A stretch of 64,000 bases of DNA from an uncultured Acidobacteriota bacterium. Lineage in GTDB: Bacteria; Acidobacteriota; Terriglobia; Terriglobales; Acidobacteriaceae. Shown here piece after piece: positions 17,356 to 30,574 of the stretch. The first letter of the stretch is position 1; every line of letters starts with the position of its first letter. The notes beneath the pieces are model-generated. The model saw only the letters and a list, made by a program, of their open reading frames with translations. It did not search any database and had not been told where the DNA came from. Both the position numbers and the translations under genes were made by a program. The stretch spans positions 124,001 to 188,000 of the forward strand of contig CAIQPK010000090.1 of assembly GCA_903873705.1 (NCBI GenBank), in the 5' to 3' direction.

Positions 17356-20300
17356 GTCCTTCACGGCCATTTATTCTGCGGCCGGTGGCCACCACGTTGT
17401 TAATGGTGGCCATTATGCTGGCCGGTGGCGTGGGCTACCTGCAGCTGCCGGTTTCGGCGCTGCCGCAGGTGGACTACCCGATCATCCAGGTGCAGACGTT
17501 CTATCCGGGCGCCTCGCCCGAGGTGATGGCGAGCGCGGTGACCGGGCCGCTGGAGCGGCAGTTCGGCCAGATTCCTGGCCTGACGCAGATGACCTCGTCG
17601 TCCTCAGGCGGCGGCTCCATCATCACGCTGCAGTTCAACCTGAACGAGTCGATCGACATTGCGCAGCAGGACGTGCAGGCCGCCATCAACGGCGGCTTCT
17701 CGTTCCTGCCGAAGGACCTGCCTAACCCGCCGATCTACTCCAAGGTGAACCCGGCCGATGCGCCGATCATGACGCTGGCGCTGACTTCGAACACGATGGA
17801 GCTGTCGAAGGTCGAGGATTTAGCTGACACGATCCTGGCGCAGAAAATTTCGCAGCTCTCGGGCGTTGGTCTCGTGTCGATTGCGGGCGGACAGAAGCCG
17901 GCGGTGCGCATCCAGGCTAATCCCACGGCGCTGGCCGGGTACGGCCTCTCGATGGAGGACATCCGCAGCGCACTGGGCACGGCCAACGTTGACCAGGCGA
18001 AGGGCAATTTGAACGGCTTCCGCCAGGCTTACACCATCGGCGACAACGATCAGCTGCTATCGAGCAAGGATTACGCGAACGTGATCATCGCGTATCGCAA
18101 CGGGTCGCCGGTCCGGCTTTCCGACGTGGCGAACGCGGTAGACTCCGCAGAAAATCTTTACCAGGCTGCGTGGATGGGCACGGCCAAGCAGCCGGCGCAG
18201 ACCGTGAACGGCGTGCAGCAGCCGGCACGCGATGCGGCGCTCAAGCCGGCGATCATCGTCAATATCCAACGCCAGCCGGGCGCCAACATCATTGGCGTGG
18301 TCGACGAAGTGCAGGCTCTGCTGCCAAAACTGAAGGAGTCGCTGCCGGCGGCTGTCGATCTGCAGGTGTTGACTGACCGCACCAATACCATTCGGGCTTC
18401 GGTGTCGGACGTGAAGTTCGAGCTGTTGTTGACCATCGCGCTGGTGGTGATGGTCATCTTCCTGTTCCTGCGCTCGTTTGCGGCGACGCTGATTCCCGCC
18501 GTGGCGGTGCCGCTGTCGATTGTGGGCACGTTCGGCGTGATGTACCTGCTGGGCTACTCGCTGAACAACCTGAGCCTGATGGCGCTCACCATCTCTACGG
18601 GCTTCGTGGTGGACGATGCGATCGTGATGGTCGAAAACATCGACCGCTACCTGGAGATGGGCGACTCGCCGCTGGACGCGGCGCTCAAGGGGTCGGAACA
18701 GATCGGGTTCACGATTCTGTCGCTGACGGTGTCGCTGATTGCTGTGCTGATTCCGCTGTTGTTCATGGGCGACATCGTCGGCCGGCTGTTCCGGGAATTT
18801 GCGGTGACGCTGGCCGTGACCATCCTGGTTTCGGCGTTTGTCTCGCTGACGCTGACGCCGATGCTGGCGGCCAAGCTGCTGAAGCACAAGCCGAAGTCGC
18901 AGCAGAATGCGTTCTATCGCAAGTCGGAAGAGTGGTTCGAGTACGTGATTGCGCAGTATGGCGTGGGCGTGAAGTGGGTGCTCGCACACCAGACGCTGAC
19001 GCTGCTGATCACGCTGGGCACGTTTGTCTTCACCGTGCTGCTGTACATCATCGTGCCCAAGGGCTTCTTCCCGGTGCAGGACACCGGCGTGCTGTTGGCG
19101 ATTACGCAGGCTGACCAGAGCGTGAGCTTTTCCGCGATGAGCGACCGCCAGCAGCAGCTTGCCCGGGTGATCCTGCAGGACCCCGATGTGGAGTCGGTGA
19201 GCTCGTTCATCGGCATCGATGCGCAGAACCAGACGCTGAACTCAGGTGAAATTCAGATCAACCTGAAGGACAAGGAAAATCGCTCCAAGTCTGCACTGGA
19301 GATCATTCAGCGCATCCAGCCCGAGGTGAACAAGGTCAACGGCATCCAGACCTACCTGCAGCCGCTGCAGGACCTGACGGTGGAAGACCGCGTGTCGCGG
19401 ACGCAGTACCAGTTCTCCGTGGAAGACGCGAGCGCGACCGAACTGGCGACGGCGACCGATCAGCTGGTGACCAAGTTCAAGACGATTCCCGTGATGACCG
19501 ATGTGGCCAGCGATCAGCAGCTGGGCGGGTTGCAGGTGGAGCTGGTGATTGACCGCGATACGGCGTCACGGCTCGGCATTACGCCGCAGAATATTGACGA
19601 CACGCTGGACGATGCGTTTGCGCAGCGCCAGGTCTCTACGATTTTCACGCAGCTGAACCAGTACCACGTGATTATGGAGGTCGCGCCGCAGTTCCAGCGG
19701 AATGTAACCGCGCTAAATAACATTTACGTGCGCAGCTCCAATGGCGTGCAGGTGCCGCTGAGCACGTTTACGCACGTTGTTCCGGGCACCACGTCGCTGG
19801 TGATCAACCACCAGGGTCAGTTTCCTTCGACCACGATCAGCTTCAACCTGGCGCCGGGCAAATCCATCGGCGATGCGGTGGAAGCGATCAACAAGGCGAC
19901 CAAGGAGCTGAACCTTCCGATCAGCGTGAACACGGCGTTCCAGGGATCAGCTGCTGCGTTTGAGGCTTCGCTTTCCAATGAGCCGCTGCTGATCCTGGCG
20001 GCGCTGATCACCGTTTACATCGTGCTGGGCGTGCTGTACGAGAGCTACATTCACCCGGTGACGATTCTTTCGACGCTGCCGTCCGCCGGTGTGGGCGCCA
20101 TCCTGGCGCTGATGCTGTTCCACATCGACCTCTCGGTGATTGCGTTGATCGGCATCATCCTGCTGATCGGCATCGTTAAGAAGAACGCGATCATGATGAT
20201 CGACTTTGCGCTGGAAGCCGAGCGCGAACAGGGCATGGACCCGGAGGAAGCGATTTACCAGGCTTGCCTGCTGCGTTTTCGGCCGATCATGATGACGACC

Positions 20301-20564
20301 ATGGCAGCACTTCTCGGCGGTGTCCCTCTGGCGCTGGGGCAGGGGACGGGGTCGGAGCTGCGGCGTCCGCTGGGTATCTCGATCATCGGCGGCCTGATTG
20401 TGTCGCAGGTACTGACGCTGTTTACGACGCCGGTGGTTTACCTGTTCTTCGACCGCATCGGCCGCAAGTATCTGAACACCGCGGAAGCCGATGAAGAGCT
20501 TTATGAACATACTCACGGCGGCGATCACAACCCGCACGAACCGCATGCGGCAGCGGGAGACTAA
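17352..20564 (+). CDS. RND multidrug efflux pump, inner-membrane subunit 1 (MdtB-like)
   Basis: A 1070-residue HAE1-type RND transporter, 12 membrane segments with two large periplasmic loops. The start [20 protein letters not shown] and [26 protein letters not shown] are typical of MdtB/MdtC. TM4 carries the proton-relay pair in [12 protein letters not shown], and the C-terminal half has [20 protein letters not shown] and [15 protein letters not shown]. It exports hydrophobic or amphipathic compounds using the proton gradient. The presence of two adjacent non-identical pumps fits an MdtABC-type heterotrimer. No outer-membrane TolC gene is in this operon. Confidence 0.93.
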   Translation: MSPSRPFILRPVATTLLMVAIMLAGGVGYLQLPVSALPQVDYPIIQVQTFYPGASPEVMASAVTGPLERQFGQIPGLTQMTSSSSGGGSIITLQFNLNESIDIAQQDVQAAINGGFSFLPKDLPNPPIYSKVNPADAPIMTLALTSNTMELSKVEDLADTILAQKISQLSGVGLVSIAGGQKPAVRIQANPTALAGYGLSMEDIRSALGTANVDQAKGNLNGFRQAYTIGDNDQLLSSKDYANVIIAYRNGSPVRLSDVANAVDSAENLYQAAWMGTAKQPAQTVNGVQQPARDAALKPAIIVNIQRQPGANIIGVVDEVQALLPKLKESLPAAVDLQVLTDRTNTIRASVSDVKFELLLTIALVVMVIFLFLRSFAATLIPAVAVPLSIVGTFGVMYLLGYSLNNLSLMALTISTGFVVDDAIVMVENIDRYLEMGDSPLDAALKGSEQIGFTILSLTVSLIAVLIPLLFMGDIVGRLFREFAVTLAVTILVSAFVSLTLTPMLAAKLLKHKPKSQQNAFYRKSEEWFEYVIAQYGVGVKWVLAHQTLTLLITLGTFVFTVLLYIIVPKGFFPVQDTGVLLAITQADQSVSFSAMSDRQQQLARVILQDPDVESVSSFIGIDAQNQTLNSGEIQINLKDKENRSKSALEIIQRIQPEVNKVNGIQTYLQPLQDLTVEDRVSRTQYQFSVEDASATELATATDQLVTKFKTIPVMTDVASDQQLGGLQVELVIDRDTASRLGITPQNIDDTLDDAFAQRQVSTIFTQLNQYHVIMEVAPQFQRNVTALNNIYVRSSNGVQVPLSTFTHVVPGTTSLVINHQGQFPSTTISFNLAPGKSIGDAVEAINKATKELNLPISVNTAFQGSAAAFEASLSNEPLLILAALITVYIVLGVLYESYIHPVTILSTLPSAGVGAILALMLFHIDLSVIALIGIILLIGIVKKNAIMMIDFALEAEREQGMDPEEAIYQACLLRFRPIMMTTMAALLGGVPLALGQGTGSELRRPLGISIIGGLIVSQVLTLFTTPVVYLFFDRIGRKYLNTAEADEELYEHTHGGDHNPHEPHAAAGD

Positions 20565-20573
20565 TCGAGCGCG

Positions 20574-23500
20574 ATGAGTTTCGAAAATCCCCAACCCGGC
20601 GATCACACTCCGCACGATGCGGCCACTGCTGAAGACCAGCGGAAGCTGCGCGAAGGCGGCGGCTCGAACACGCGCGCGGGTGACCATGCGTCGCACGATC
20701 ATCCTCAGCCGGGCGACCAGAAGAAGAAGGACCAGCCGCTTTCGGCCAATGTGAATGCCGTGCACTTCTCCGCGCCGTTCATCAAGCGGCCGGTGGCGAC
20801 GTTCCTGCTTTCGGCGGCGATCATTCTGGGCGGGTCGGTGGCATACAAGCTGCTACCCGTGGCGTCGCTGCCGCAGGTGGAGTACCCGGTAATCAACGTG
20901 GGCGCGTCGCTGCCCGGCGGCGACCCGGAAACGATGGCGTCGGCGGTGGCCACGCCGCTGGAGCGGCAGTTCTCGCGCATTGCGGGCATCAACGAGATGA
21001 CGTCGTCGTCTAGCATCGGGTCATCGCGCATCACGATGCAGTTCGACCTGGACCGCGATGTGAACGGCGCTGCACGCGATGTGCAGGCGGCCATCAACGC
21101 CGCGCGCGCGCAGCTGCCGGCCAACCTGCCGTCGAATCCGACTTATCGGAAGTCGAACCCGGCCGACGCGCCCATCCTGATGCTGGGGCTGACATCCGAT
21201 ACGGTTTCGGTGGCGCAGATGTACGACGTTTCGGACTCGATTCTGGCGCAGAAGATTTCGCAGGTGGAAGGCGTCGGGCAGACCTTTACAGGCGGCTCGG
21301 CCAAGCCTGCCGTACGCATTGAGACGAATCCGAATCAGCTGGCGAATTCCGGCCTTGGCCTGGAAGCGGTGCGTGCGGCCATTGGCACCGTCAATGTGCT
21401 GCAGCCCACCGGCTACCTGAATGGCGATGGGCCCAACGGCCAGCACATCTCGATCGATACGACCGACCAGTTGTTTGGCGCGGCCGCTTATGCTCCGCTG
21501 ATTATTGCGACGAACAAGGGACCCGTCTCCAGTTCGCAGGCCAGCGCAAACGGCGCGATCGGCGCGGGCAGCGGCGCGCTGAATGCCACCAGCTCATCTT
21601 CCACGAGCGCAACGACGGGCGGCACGAGAACCTCGGCTACGAATTCGGCCGCGACGACCGCCGCATCGACGCCGGCGACGGTGAAGACCACCGTGAAGCC
21701 GACCAACGTCACGGGCATCGTTCGCCTGCAGGACGTGGCGCACGTGTTTGACGGCGTGGAAGACATTCACACCGGCGGCGTCGCCAACGGCGTTCCCGCG
21801 ATCATCATCCAGGTGTTCAAGTCTCCCGGCGCGAATGTGATTCAGACCGTCGATAACGTGCTGAAGATCCTGCCGCAGTTGCAGGCGTCGATTCCCCCGG
21901 CCATCAAGCTGCAGGTGCTGCTCGACCGCACGACGACGATCCGGGCATCGGTGAAAGACGTCACGCACATGCTGCTGCTGTCGGTTTCACTGGTGATCAT
22001 GGTGGTCTTCCTGTTCCTGCGCGAAGGCCGTTCCACGCTGATCCCATCCGTGTCGGTTCCCCTCTCGCTACTGGGCACCTGCGGGGCGATGTACCTGATG
22101 GGTTTCACCATCGACAACCTTTCGCTGATGGCGCTAACCATATCCACAGGCTTCGTCGTCGACGACGCCATTGTTGTGATCGAGAATATTTCGCGGCACC
22201 TTGAAAAAGGGATGACGCCGTTCCAGGCAGCGATGAAGGGCTCGGCGGAGATCGGCTTCACGGTGCTGTCGATGTCGATCTCGCTGATCGCAGTGTTCAT
22301 TCCGATCCTGCTGATGGGCGGCATCGTGGGGCGGTTGTTCCGCGAGTTTGCGCTGACGCTTTCGGCGGCGATCTTTATGTCGCTGATCGTCTCGCTCACC
22401 ACCACACCGATGCTGGCGGCAAAGTTCCTGCGCCCGGTCGACCACAGCACCAAGGGCTGGTTTTACAGGACGGGAGCACGGCACCTGCAGCGGCTTTCGG
22501 AGAATTACGGCAGCGGGCTCAGCTGGGTCCTACGCCATCAATTCATCATCGGCCTGGTGTTTCTCTGCACTTTCGGCCTGAACATCTATTTCTACTTCCT
22601 GGTACCCAAAGGCTTCTTTCCGCAGCAGGACACCGGCCGTATGAACGGGAACATCCGTGGCCAGCAGGACGTTTCCTTCGATGTGATGAAGCAGAAGATG
22701 CTGCAGTTGAATGCGATCGTCAGCAAGGACCCCGCCGTGCTCAACACGGTGTCTTTCGTGGGTGGTGGCGGCGGCGGGTCGTCCAACTCCGGGCAGATGT
22801 TTATCGTGCTCCAACCGGATGAACAGCGGCACCCTGGCCTGCTGACTAATATTCGCAACTATTTCAGCAAGAATCCGCCGCTGGATATGAGTTCGGAGGC
22901 GACGCTGAATCGCCTGCGGCCACTCACCGGTCGCATTCCCGGCGTGCAGCTGTTGCTGCAGAGTTCGCAGGAACTCAACATCGGCGGGCGCCAGTCGGCG
23001 ACGCAGTACCAGTACGCGCTCACGGCGGACTCGCTGACGTTGTTGAACGAGTGGTCAGTAAAGTTGATGGCGGCGATGCAGGACATCCCGTCGCTAAAAG
23101 ATGTGACCACCAACCAGCAGCAGGAGGGCCTGAAGGCCCAGCTGGTGATCGACCGCGATACGGCTTCGCGGCTGGGGATTTCTGCGCAGGTGATCGACGC
23201 GACGCTTTCCGATGCCTTCGGCCAGCGGCAGGTCGCTACCACGTATCGTCCACTGAACCAGTACCACGTGGTGATGCAGGTGCAGCAGCAGTACCAGAAC
23301 GATCCGCTGGACATGCAGAAGATTTTTCTGAAGGCGAACACCGGCGCGATGATTCCGCTTTCAGCTATTACGCATTACGAGACCAAGCGCGTTCCGCTGT
23401 CGATTCCGCACCAGGGGCAGACACCGGCGACGACGCTATCGTTCAACCTGACGCTGGGGTCGTCGCTTTCTGACGCGACGGTGGCTATCGACGAAGCGCG

Positions 23501-24161
23501 CGTGAAGATTGGCATGCCGTCCACGGTGCATGGCAGCTTCCAGGGCACCGCGGCAGCGTTCCAGGATTCGCTTTCCACCATGCCGCTGCTGGTGCTGCTC
23601 GCGCTGGTGACGGTGTATATCGTGCTCGGCATCCTGTACGAAAGCTTTGTGCATCCGCTGACCATTCTGTCGACGCTGCCTTCGGCCAGCGTGGGGGCGT
23701 TCCTGTTCCTGCTGCTGTTCAAGGTGGACCTGTCGGTGATGGCGATGATCGGCATCGTGCTGCTGATTGGCATCGTGAACAAGAACGCGATCATGATGGT
23801 GGACTTTGCGCTGGTGGCGGAGCGCGAGGAAGGCATGACGCCCGAACAGGCGATCTTCCACGCGGCGATGCTGCGCTTCCGGCCCATCATGATGACGACC
23901 ATGGCCGCGCTGCTGGGTGGGCTGCCGATGGCGCTGGGCTCGGGTACGGGGTCGGAGTTGCGGCGGCCGCTGGGCATCACCATCGTAGGCGGGCTGTGCG
24001 TGTCGCAGTGCCTAACGCTGTTCACGACGCCGGTGGTGTACCTGTTCTTTGACCGCGTCCGGGTGGCCCTGCCGGCCTTCCGCCGCCGCCTGCGCCGCTG
24101 GATGGGCTTTGCGGTGAAGCCGCAAGGTGGCAGTACACCGGCGCATGTCGCAGGGGATTAG
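20574..24161 (+). CDS. RND multidrug efflux pump, inner-membrane subunit 2 (MdtC-like), with low-complexity insertion
   Basis: A 1195-residue paralogue of the preceding pump, 9 bp downstream. It has a His/Asp/Gly-rich cytoplasmic N-terminal extension of about 60 residues before FIKRPVATFLLSAAIILGG. The TM4 relay region is [20 protein letters not shown]. Between NKGPVSSSQ and VTGIVRLQDVAHVF (about residues 313-378) lies a Ser/Thr/Ala-rich insertion inside the porter/docking region, absent from the partner pump. The C-terminal half is regular ([20 protein letters not shown]). It probably assembles with subunit 1 and the adaptor. Confidence 0.93.
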   Translation: MSFENPQPGDHTPHDAATAEDQRKLREGGGSNTRAGDHASHDHPQPGDQKKKDQPLSANVNAVHFSAPFIKRPVATFLLSAAIILGGSVAYKLLPVASLPQVEYPVINVGASLPGGDPETMASAVATPLERQFSRIAGINEMTSSSSIGSSRITMQFDLDRDVNGAARDVQAAINAARAQLPANLPSNPTYRKSNPADAPILMLGLTSDTVSVAQMYDVSDSILAQKISQVEGVGQTFTGGSAKPAVRIETNPNQLANSGLGLEAVRAAIGTVNVLQPTGYLNGDGPNGQHISIDTTDQLFGAAAYAPLIIATNKGPVSSSQASANGAIGAGSGALNATSSSSTSATTGGTRTSATNSAATTAASTPATVKTTVKPTNVTGIVRLQDVAHVFDGVEDIHTGGVANGVPAIIIQVFKSPGANVIQTVDNVLKILPQLQASIPPAIKLQVLLDRTTTIRASVKDVTHMLLLSVSLVIMVVFLFLREGRSTLIPSVSVPLSLLGTCGAMYLMGFTIDNLSLMALTISTGFVVDDAIVVIENISRHLEKGMTPFQAAMKGSAEIGFTVLSMSISLIAVFIPILLMGGIVGRLFREFALTLSAAIFMSLIVSLTTTPMLAAKFLRPVDHSTKGWFYRTGARHLQRLSENYGSGLSWVLRHQFIIGLVFLCTFGLNIYFYFLVPKGFFPQQDTGRMNGNIRGQQDVSFDVMKQKMLQLNAIVSKDPAVLNTVSFVGGGGGGSSNSGQMFIVLQPDEQRHPGLLTNIRNYFSKNPPLDMSSEATLNRLRPLTGRIPGVQLLLQSSQELNIGGRQSATQYQYALTADSLTLLNEWSVKLMAAMQDIPSLKDVTTNQQQEGLKAQLVIDRDTASRLGISAQVIDATLSDAFGQRQVATTYRPLNQYHVVMQVQQQYQNDPLDMQKIFLKANTGAMIPLSAITHYETKRVPLSIPHQGQTPATTLSFNLTLGSSLSDATVAIDEARVKIGMPSTVHGSFQGTAAAFQDSLSTMPLLVLLALVTVYIVLGILYESFVHPLTILSTLPSASVGAFLFLLLFKVDLSVMAMIGIVLLIGIVNKNAIMMVDFALVAEREEGMTPEQAIFHAAMLRFRPIMMTTMAALLGGLPMALGSGTGSELRRPLGITIVGGLCVSQCLTLFTTPVVYLFFDRVRVALPAFRRRLRRWMGFAVKPQGGSTPAHVAGD

Positions 24162-24185
24162 ACTTAGGGCCAGCTATTACTCGTG

Positions 24186-24223
24186 TTGCCGGCATCCGCT
24201 AAACCCGACTTGCCGGCATCCGC
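24186..24223 (+). repeat. short direct repeat (two 14-nt copies)
   Basis: The 14-mer ttgccggcatccgc occurs at 24186-24199 and again at 24210-24223 with a 24-nt period, just upstream of the exported protein's start codon at 24240. It could be a regulator half-site pair or a slippage product. Confidence 0.5.
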
Positions 24224-24239
24224 GTCTAATCTTTTAGCC

Positions 24240-25781
24240 ATGTTCACGCCCCGCCTAACCCGCTCTGCCTGCGCCGCTGCCTGTATGGCGCTTGCCTCTG
24301 CTGCGTTCGCGCAGACCCACCGTGTGGATGCACCTGAAAAAGTGACGCGCGCCGTGGGCGTGTACGAGTGGACGGGCGACCTGGCCAAGCCCAACGCGGC
24401 GCGGCTGGTGCCGGTAACCGTGTTCATCGAAGGCCAGATGCAGGACGGCGGAACGTATTACGCGCGACCGGTCCCGCTGGCGCTGGTGAATGGCAATATT
24501 TATTCGCTGGAGAAAGCGGGCGTGGCGCAGGGGAATTTGACGCTGGATTACGCGCGCCACCTGGTTCCCGCCGCCGGCCCAGCGGCGGACAACAACGATA
24601 TTGGCTGGTTTGGCTACGGCGACTACACGCCGCTGAGGCAGGAAAAGAAGGCGGCTCCGCTGCGGGCCTCGGCCGCGAACCCGGAGATCGTGGGCAGCAA
24701 GGACAAGGACGCCGACCGGCCCACTTTTTCCAAGCGCAGTGCGGATGACAAGAAGGGATCCAACAACCGGAAGACCGATGACCAGTCCTCGGTGACGCCG
24801 GCTACTTCGCCGACGGACGAAGATGACGAACGGCCGCACATGTCGAAGGCGCCGGCGAAGTCTTCTCCACCGCCTGACCCTTCCGATACGCCCGCGACGA
24901 CGACGGCTTCGAATACGCCACCGGTGAATCCGCGGCACCCGGACGCTGATCCGGAGGATGACAGCAATCGCCCGACGCTGCGGCGGCGCTCGCCCAAGCA
25001 GGCCGAGGAAGATCGCAAGAAGAAGGATGAGTCGGGGGTGAGGGCGATCAACGGCTCACTGAACGACGACCCGGATCGGCCCAGCATGAAGCGCGGCAAG
25101 ACGGGGGGTGTGGGTACGGCGGTGGCTCAGCTTTCCGGGGTTCCGGTTGATTTGCACCAGATGGTGGCCGTCTCCGATGCCGCGACGCGGGAGCCGCATC
25201 CGTTTGCACGCAGCTGGGAGTCGCCCTCCGAGCAGGCGGAGATGCTCGCGAAGATGCAGCAGATGGCGCAACAGCAGCTTGCCGATTATGACCGCACTAA
25301 TGCGGCGGCAGCACCTGCTCCAGCAGCTCCGGTAAAGACGCGCCCCGGCACGGCGGCGGCCCGGGCACGGCGCCCGGCGGCAAAGCCCGAAGCTGCTACG
25401 GCACCGGTTGCCGCGGTGATGAGCAGCGAAGAGATTCACGCTTACACGCTGAGCTATGGCGCCCTGCCGACGTTTGTGTACACGGCGATCAGCCCGTCCG
25501 TGCGGCAGACCGCTGGGCCCGCGCTACCGGAGCGGTACGTGACCGTGGTGGCGCAGCGGTTGCCGAGCGGCGAGATGCAGGTAGCTCTGGCTACGGTCAC
25601 CGACGCCGACCACCTGGACCGCACGCCGTGGTTCCGGCTGATTGACGCTGTGGACCCCGACTGGGAACATCGCGCGAGCCTGCTGTTTGAGCTGCGCGGG
25701 CACAGCGGGCGGCAGTTTGGTCTGTATCGCATCCTGACGGCGAAGGCGGAGCAGACGTTCATCACCAACCCCACGGAGTAG
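24240..25781 (+). CDS. exported hypothetical protein with repeated RP motif
   Basis: A 513-residue protein not assigned to a known family. A signal peptide (MFTPRLTRSACAAACMALAS, cleavage after AFA) is followed by an ordered segment of about 110 residues (VGVYEWTGDLAKP, YARPVPLALVNGNIYSLE), a disordered centre, and a C-terminal ordered region (YVTVVAQRLPSGEMQVALAT, WEHRASLLFELRGHSGRQFG). The centre holds four copies of an acidic-R-P motif: DADRPTFSKRS, DDERPHMSKAP, DDSNRPTLRRRS and DDPDRPSMKRG. The ATG at 24240 is chosen because it starts the signal peptide; the frame extends upstream. Located 78 bp after the RND operon, same strand. Confidence 0.75.
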   Translation: MFTPRLTRSACAAACMALASAAFAQTHRVDAPEKVTRAVGVYEWTGDLAKPNAARLVPVTVFIEGQMQDGGTYYARPVPLALVNGNIYSLEKAGVAQGNLTLDYARHLVPAAGPAADNNDIGWFGYGDYTPLRQEKKAAPLRASAANPEIVGSKDKDADRPTFSKRSADDKKGSNNRKTDDQSSVTPATSPTDEDDERPHMSKAPAKSSPPPDPSDTPATTTASNTPPVNPRHPDADPEDDSNRPTLRRRSPKQAEEDRKKKDESGVRAINGSLNDDPDRPSMKRGKTGGVGTAVAQLSGVPVDLHQMVAVSDAATREPHPFARSWESPSEQAEMLAKMQQMAQQQLADYDRTNAAAAPAPAAPVKTRPGTAAARARRPAAKPEAATAPVAAVMSSEEIHAYTLSYGALPTFVYTAISPSVRQTAGPALPERYVTVVAQRLPSGEMQVALATVTDADHLDRTPWFRLIDAVDPDWEHRASLLFELRGHSGRQFGLYRILTAKAEQTFITNPTE

Positions 25782-25793
25782 CCGGAGCAGATG

Positions 25794-25812
25794 TGTGCGC
25801 ACCGTGCGCACA
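25794..25812. promoter_or_regulatory. 19-bp perfect palindrome upstream of fabD
   Basis: tgtgcgcac-c-gtgcgcaca, perfect 9-bp arms with a 1-nt centre, ending 29 bp before the fabD start codon. No T-run follows, so it is more likely an operator for a dimeric regulator than a terminator. The regulator is unknown. Confidence 0.5.
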
Positions 25813-25841
25813 GGGCGACAAAGCTCCTACAATGGAGCTGT

Positions 25842-26936
<1,095 letters not shown>

Positions 26937-26945
26937 AGCAGAACT

Positions 26946-27037
26946 GCAGGTCTCTCCACTGCGCTGCGCTCCGGTCGAGATGACAGGGTTGGGGTGGTGC
27001 GGCGAGAAGCAGGTCCTTCGCTGCGCTCAGGATGACA
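26946..27037. repeat. two related dispersed-repeat units
   Basis: Two similar units, gcaggtctctccactgcgct... at 26946-26984 and gcaggtccttcgctgcgctc... at 27009-27037, each ending in gatgaca. They lie in the gap between fabD and rpsA. The sharing of the gcaggt...gctgcgctc...gatgaca pattern suggests an interspersed intergenic repeat. Confidence 0.5.
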
Positions 27038-27077
27038 ATGCCTGACAGATAGAGAAGTTCAACAGAGACAAACGCGA

Positions 27078-27101
27078 AGGCCGCCCGGTTGGGCGGCCTT
27101 T
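27078..27101. terminator. bidirectional terminator between fabD and rpsA
   Basis: Perfect 10-bp stem aaggccgccc / gggcggcctt with a ggtt loop, located between two convergent stop codons. The A and T ends of the stem give short U-tracts in both directions. Confidence 0.75.
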
Positions 27102-27124
27102 GCTGTTTCGTTTGAGGCGAAGAG

Positions 27125-29116
<1,992 letters not shown>

Positions 29117-29444
29117 GAATTTAGTGACTCCGAGTCCAGTGGGTGATTCATTCCCGACTTCATTTCTTGCATACGGTTGGAGGCGACACGTTGTCGCCGC
29201 CGATGAGGCGGTACCGTAAGCGATAATGTCAGCAGGAGTGGTGAAGCATTTAAAGAAGCGGCTGCGACTGGACCCCGCACAGTGGCTCTATACGAAAGTC
29301 TAACAGTGACGCGGGTCCGGGTCAACACGCGCGACCGTTGATCGCGGGCGAGAAATCCGCTTTTCGGACAGGTTCCTGCACTGATCGCACCGGTGTTGGT
29401 GCAGCTTTCCGGATTTCCTCCGCCGACCCGCTATAGTGCGTTGT
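29117..29444. other. 328-bp divergent intergenic region (rpsA leader / HIT promoter)
   Basis: No gene seen. On the rpsA side two overlapping hairpins can form: ggcgaca-cgt-tgtcgcc at 29182-29198 and ccgcc-gatga-ggcgg at 29196-29210. They share bases, so they could be alternative structures in the rpsA leader. Confidence 0.45.
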
Positions 29445-30023
29445 ATGGATCGCCTTTTTACGCCGTGGCGTTATGCCTACATCACGGGTCAGGACGCCTC
29501 GCTGGTGAAGAAGGGCGTGCCGGCCAAGCTGGCGGGATGGCCAGGCGACCTGCACTGCGTCTTCTGCAACATGCTGGCCGCCGTGGAGTACGCCATCGCA
29601 CAAGGCATGGATGCCGCCGAAGCTGAGGAGTCCATTGGACTGCTGGAGCGTGGCAAGACCGGGTTTCTGGTCTTGAACGCCTTCCCCTACAGCAACGGAC
29701 ACCTGATGGCGGTACCTTACCAGCACGAAGCCAGCCTGGCAGCGCTGCCGCTGGAGACGGCGAGTGAACTGATGCTGATGATGCGTCGTGCCGAGCGGGT
29801 GCTGCGCAAGGTTTACCACCCGGACGGCCTGAACATGGGGCTGAACCTGGGTGAGTCTGCCGGTGCCGGGGTGGCGCATCACCTTCACGTTCATGCACTT
29901 CCGCGCTGGAGCGGAGACACGAACTTTATGACCGTCGTGGGGGAAACCCGCGTTCTACCCGAGATGTTGCGCGAAAGCTGGACGCGCCTGCGGGCAGCGC
30001 TGGCGGCAGAGCCGTTGGAATAA
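29445..30023 (+). CDS. HIT-family hydrolase/phosphorylase (Ap4A-type)
   Basis: A 192-residue histidine-triad protein. An N-terminal cysteine pair (LHCVFCNML) is followed by LVLNAFPYSNGHLMAVPYQH and the active-site triad GVAHHLHVHALPRWSGDTNF, whose middle histidine forms the nucleotidyl intermediate. This arrangement is typical of the HIT branch acting on diadenosine polyphosphates (Ap4A phosphorylase/hydrolase). The ATG at 29445 (MDRLFTPWRYAYI) starts the conserved WRYAY region; an ATG three codons upstream is possible. Confidence 0.9.
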   Translation: MDRLFTPWRYAYITGQDASLVKKGVPAKLAGWPGDLHCVFCNMLAAVEYAIAQGMDAAEAEESIGLLERGKTGFLVLNAFPYSNGHLMAVPYQHEASLAALPLETASELMLMMRRAERVLRKVYHPDGLNMGLNLGESAGAGVAHHLHVHALPRWSGDTNFMTVVGETRVLPEMLRESWTRLRAALAAEPLE

Positions 30024-30124
30024 TTGCTGCTTCGAGACCCGCCGGACAACTCCTGTCACGCGTCATTCATCCAAAGGACTGTCGCGCACACTATGCCGTG
30101 TGCCCGGAACCCCAAGGACATGCC

Positions 30125-30487
30125 ATGTACCCCTCTTCCAGCGATTCGTCGAAGAGCCACTCCCACCGGATCGGAACGGCGCACGAGATGCCACGCCGGG
30201 TCGCCCATGGCGGGATGGCGTGGGCATCGGCAACACCTTCCCATTCCGACGAGAGGCTTTACCAACCGCAGGATGGCGCGAGCGATCCTCGCAGCCGGGT
30301 AGCGGATATTGCTGCCCGTCTTCTCCGCATTGCGGGCGAGCCCGAAGACGCTCGCCTGACCGGTGGAACCCGTTCGCTGATGCGTCGCGTAAGCGGCCTG
30401 AACATGGTGACCGTGCAACGCGCGCTCACCATCGCACCTCGCTCGGCTGTATCGCTATTGCCGCTGACTAACGCCAACGTAGCGTAG
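30125..30487 (+). CDS. hypothetical basic protein
   Basis: A 120-residue open frame starting MYPSSSDSSKSH, not recognised. The N-terminal half is Ser/His-rich and looks disordered; the C-terminal half is more regular (VADIAARLLRIAGEPEDARL, SLMRRVSGLNMVTVQRALTI). Support for a real gene: an AAGGA site before the ATG, a GC-rich third codon position as in neighbours, and a good terminator 33 bp after the stop. Against: no known family. The frame is also open upstream of the ATG. Confidence 0.45.
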   Translation: MYPSSSDSSKSHSHRIGTAHEMPRRVAHGGMAWASATPSHSDERLYQPQDGASDPRSRVADIAARLLRIAGEPEDARLTGGTRSLMRRVSGLNMVTVQRALTIAPRSAVSLLPLTNANVA

Positions 30488-30520
30488 TCCCATTGCGGAG
30501 ACGATGTTTTTCCGAGAATT

Positions 30521-30549
30521 GGCCCACCTTTGCGGGTGGGCCTATTTTT
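30521..30549 (+). terminator. rho-independent terminator
   Basis: Stem ggcccacc / ggtgggcc with a 6-nt loop (30521-30542), followed by tattttt. It ends the forward-strand unit containing the HIT gene and the small basic protein. Confidence 0.75.
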
Positions 30550-30574
30550 GCCTGGAATGGCAGCCGGCGATGGA

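Noticed and set aside
15658-17370. Reverse-strand open frame over the RND adaptor
   Set aside because: Arg/Ala/His-rich shadow without motif; the forward strand is a typical adaptor.
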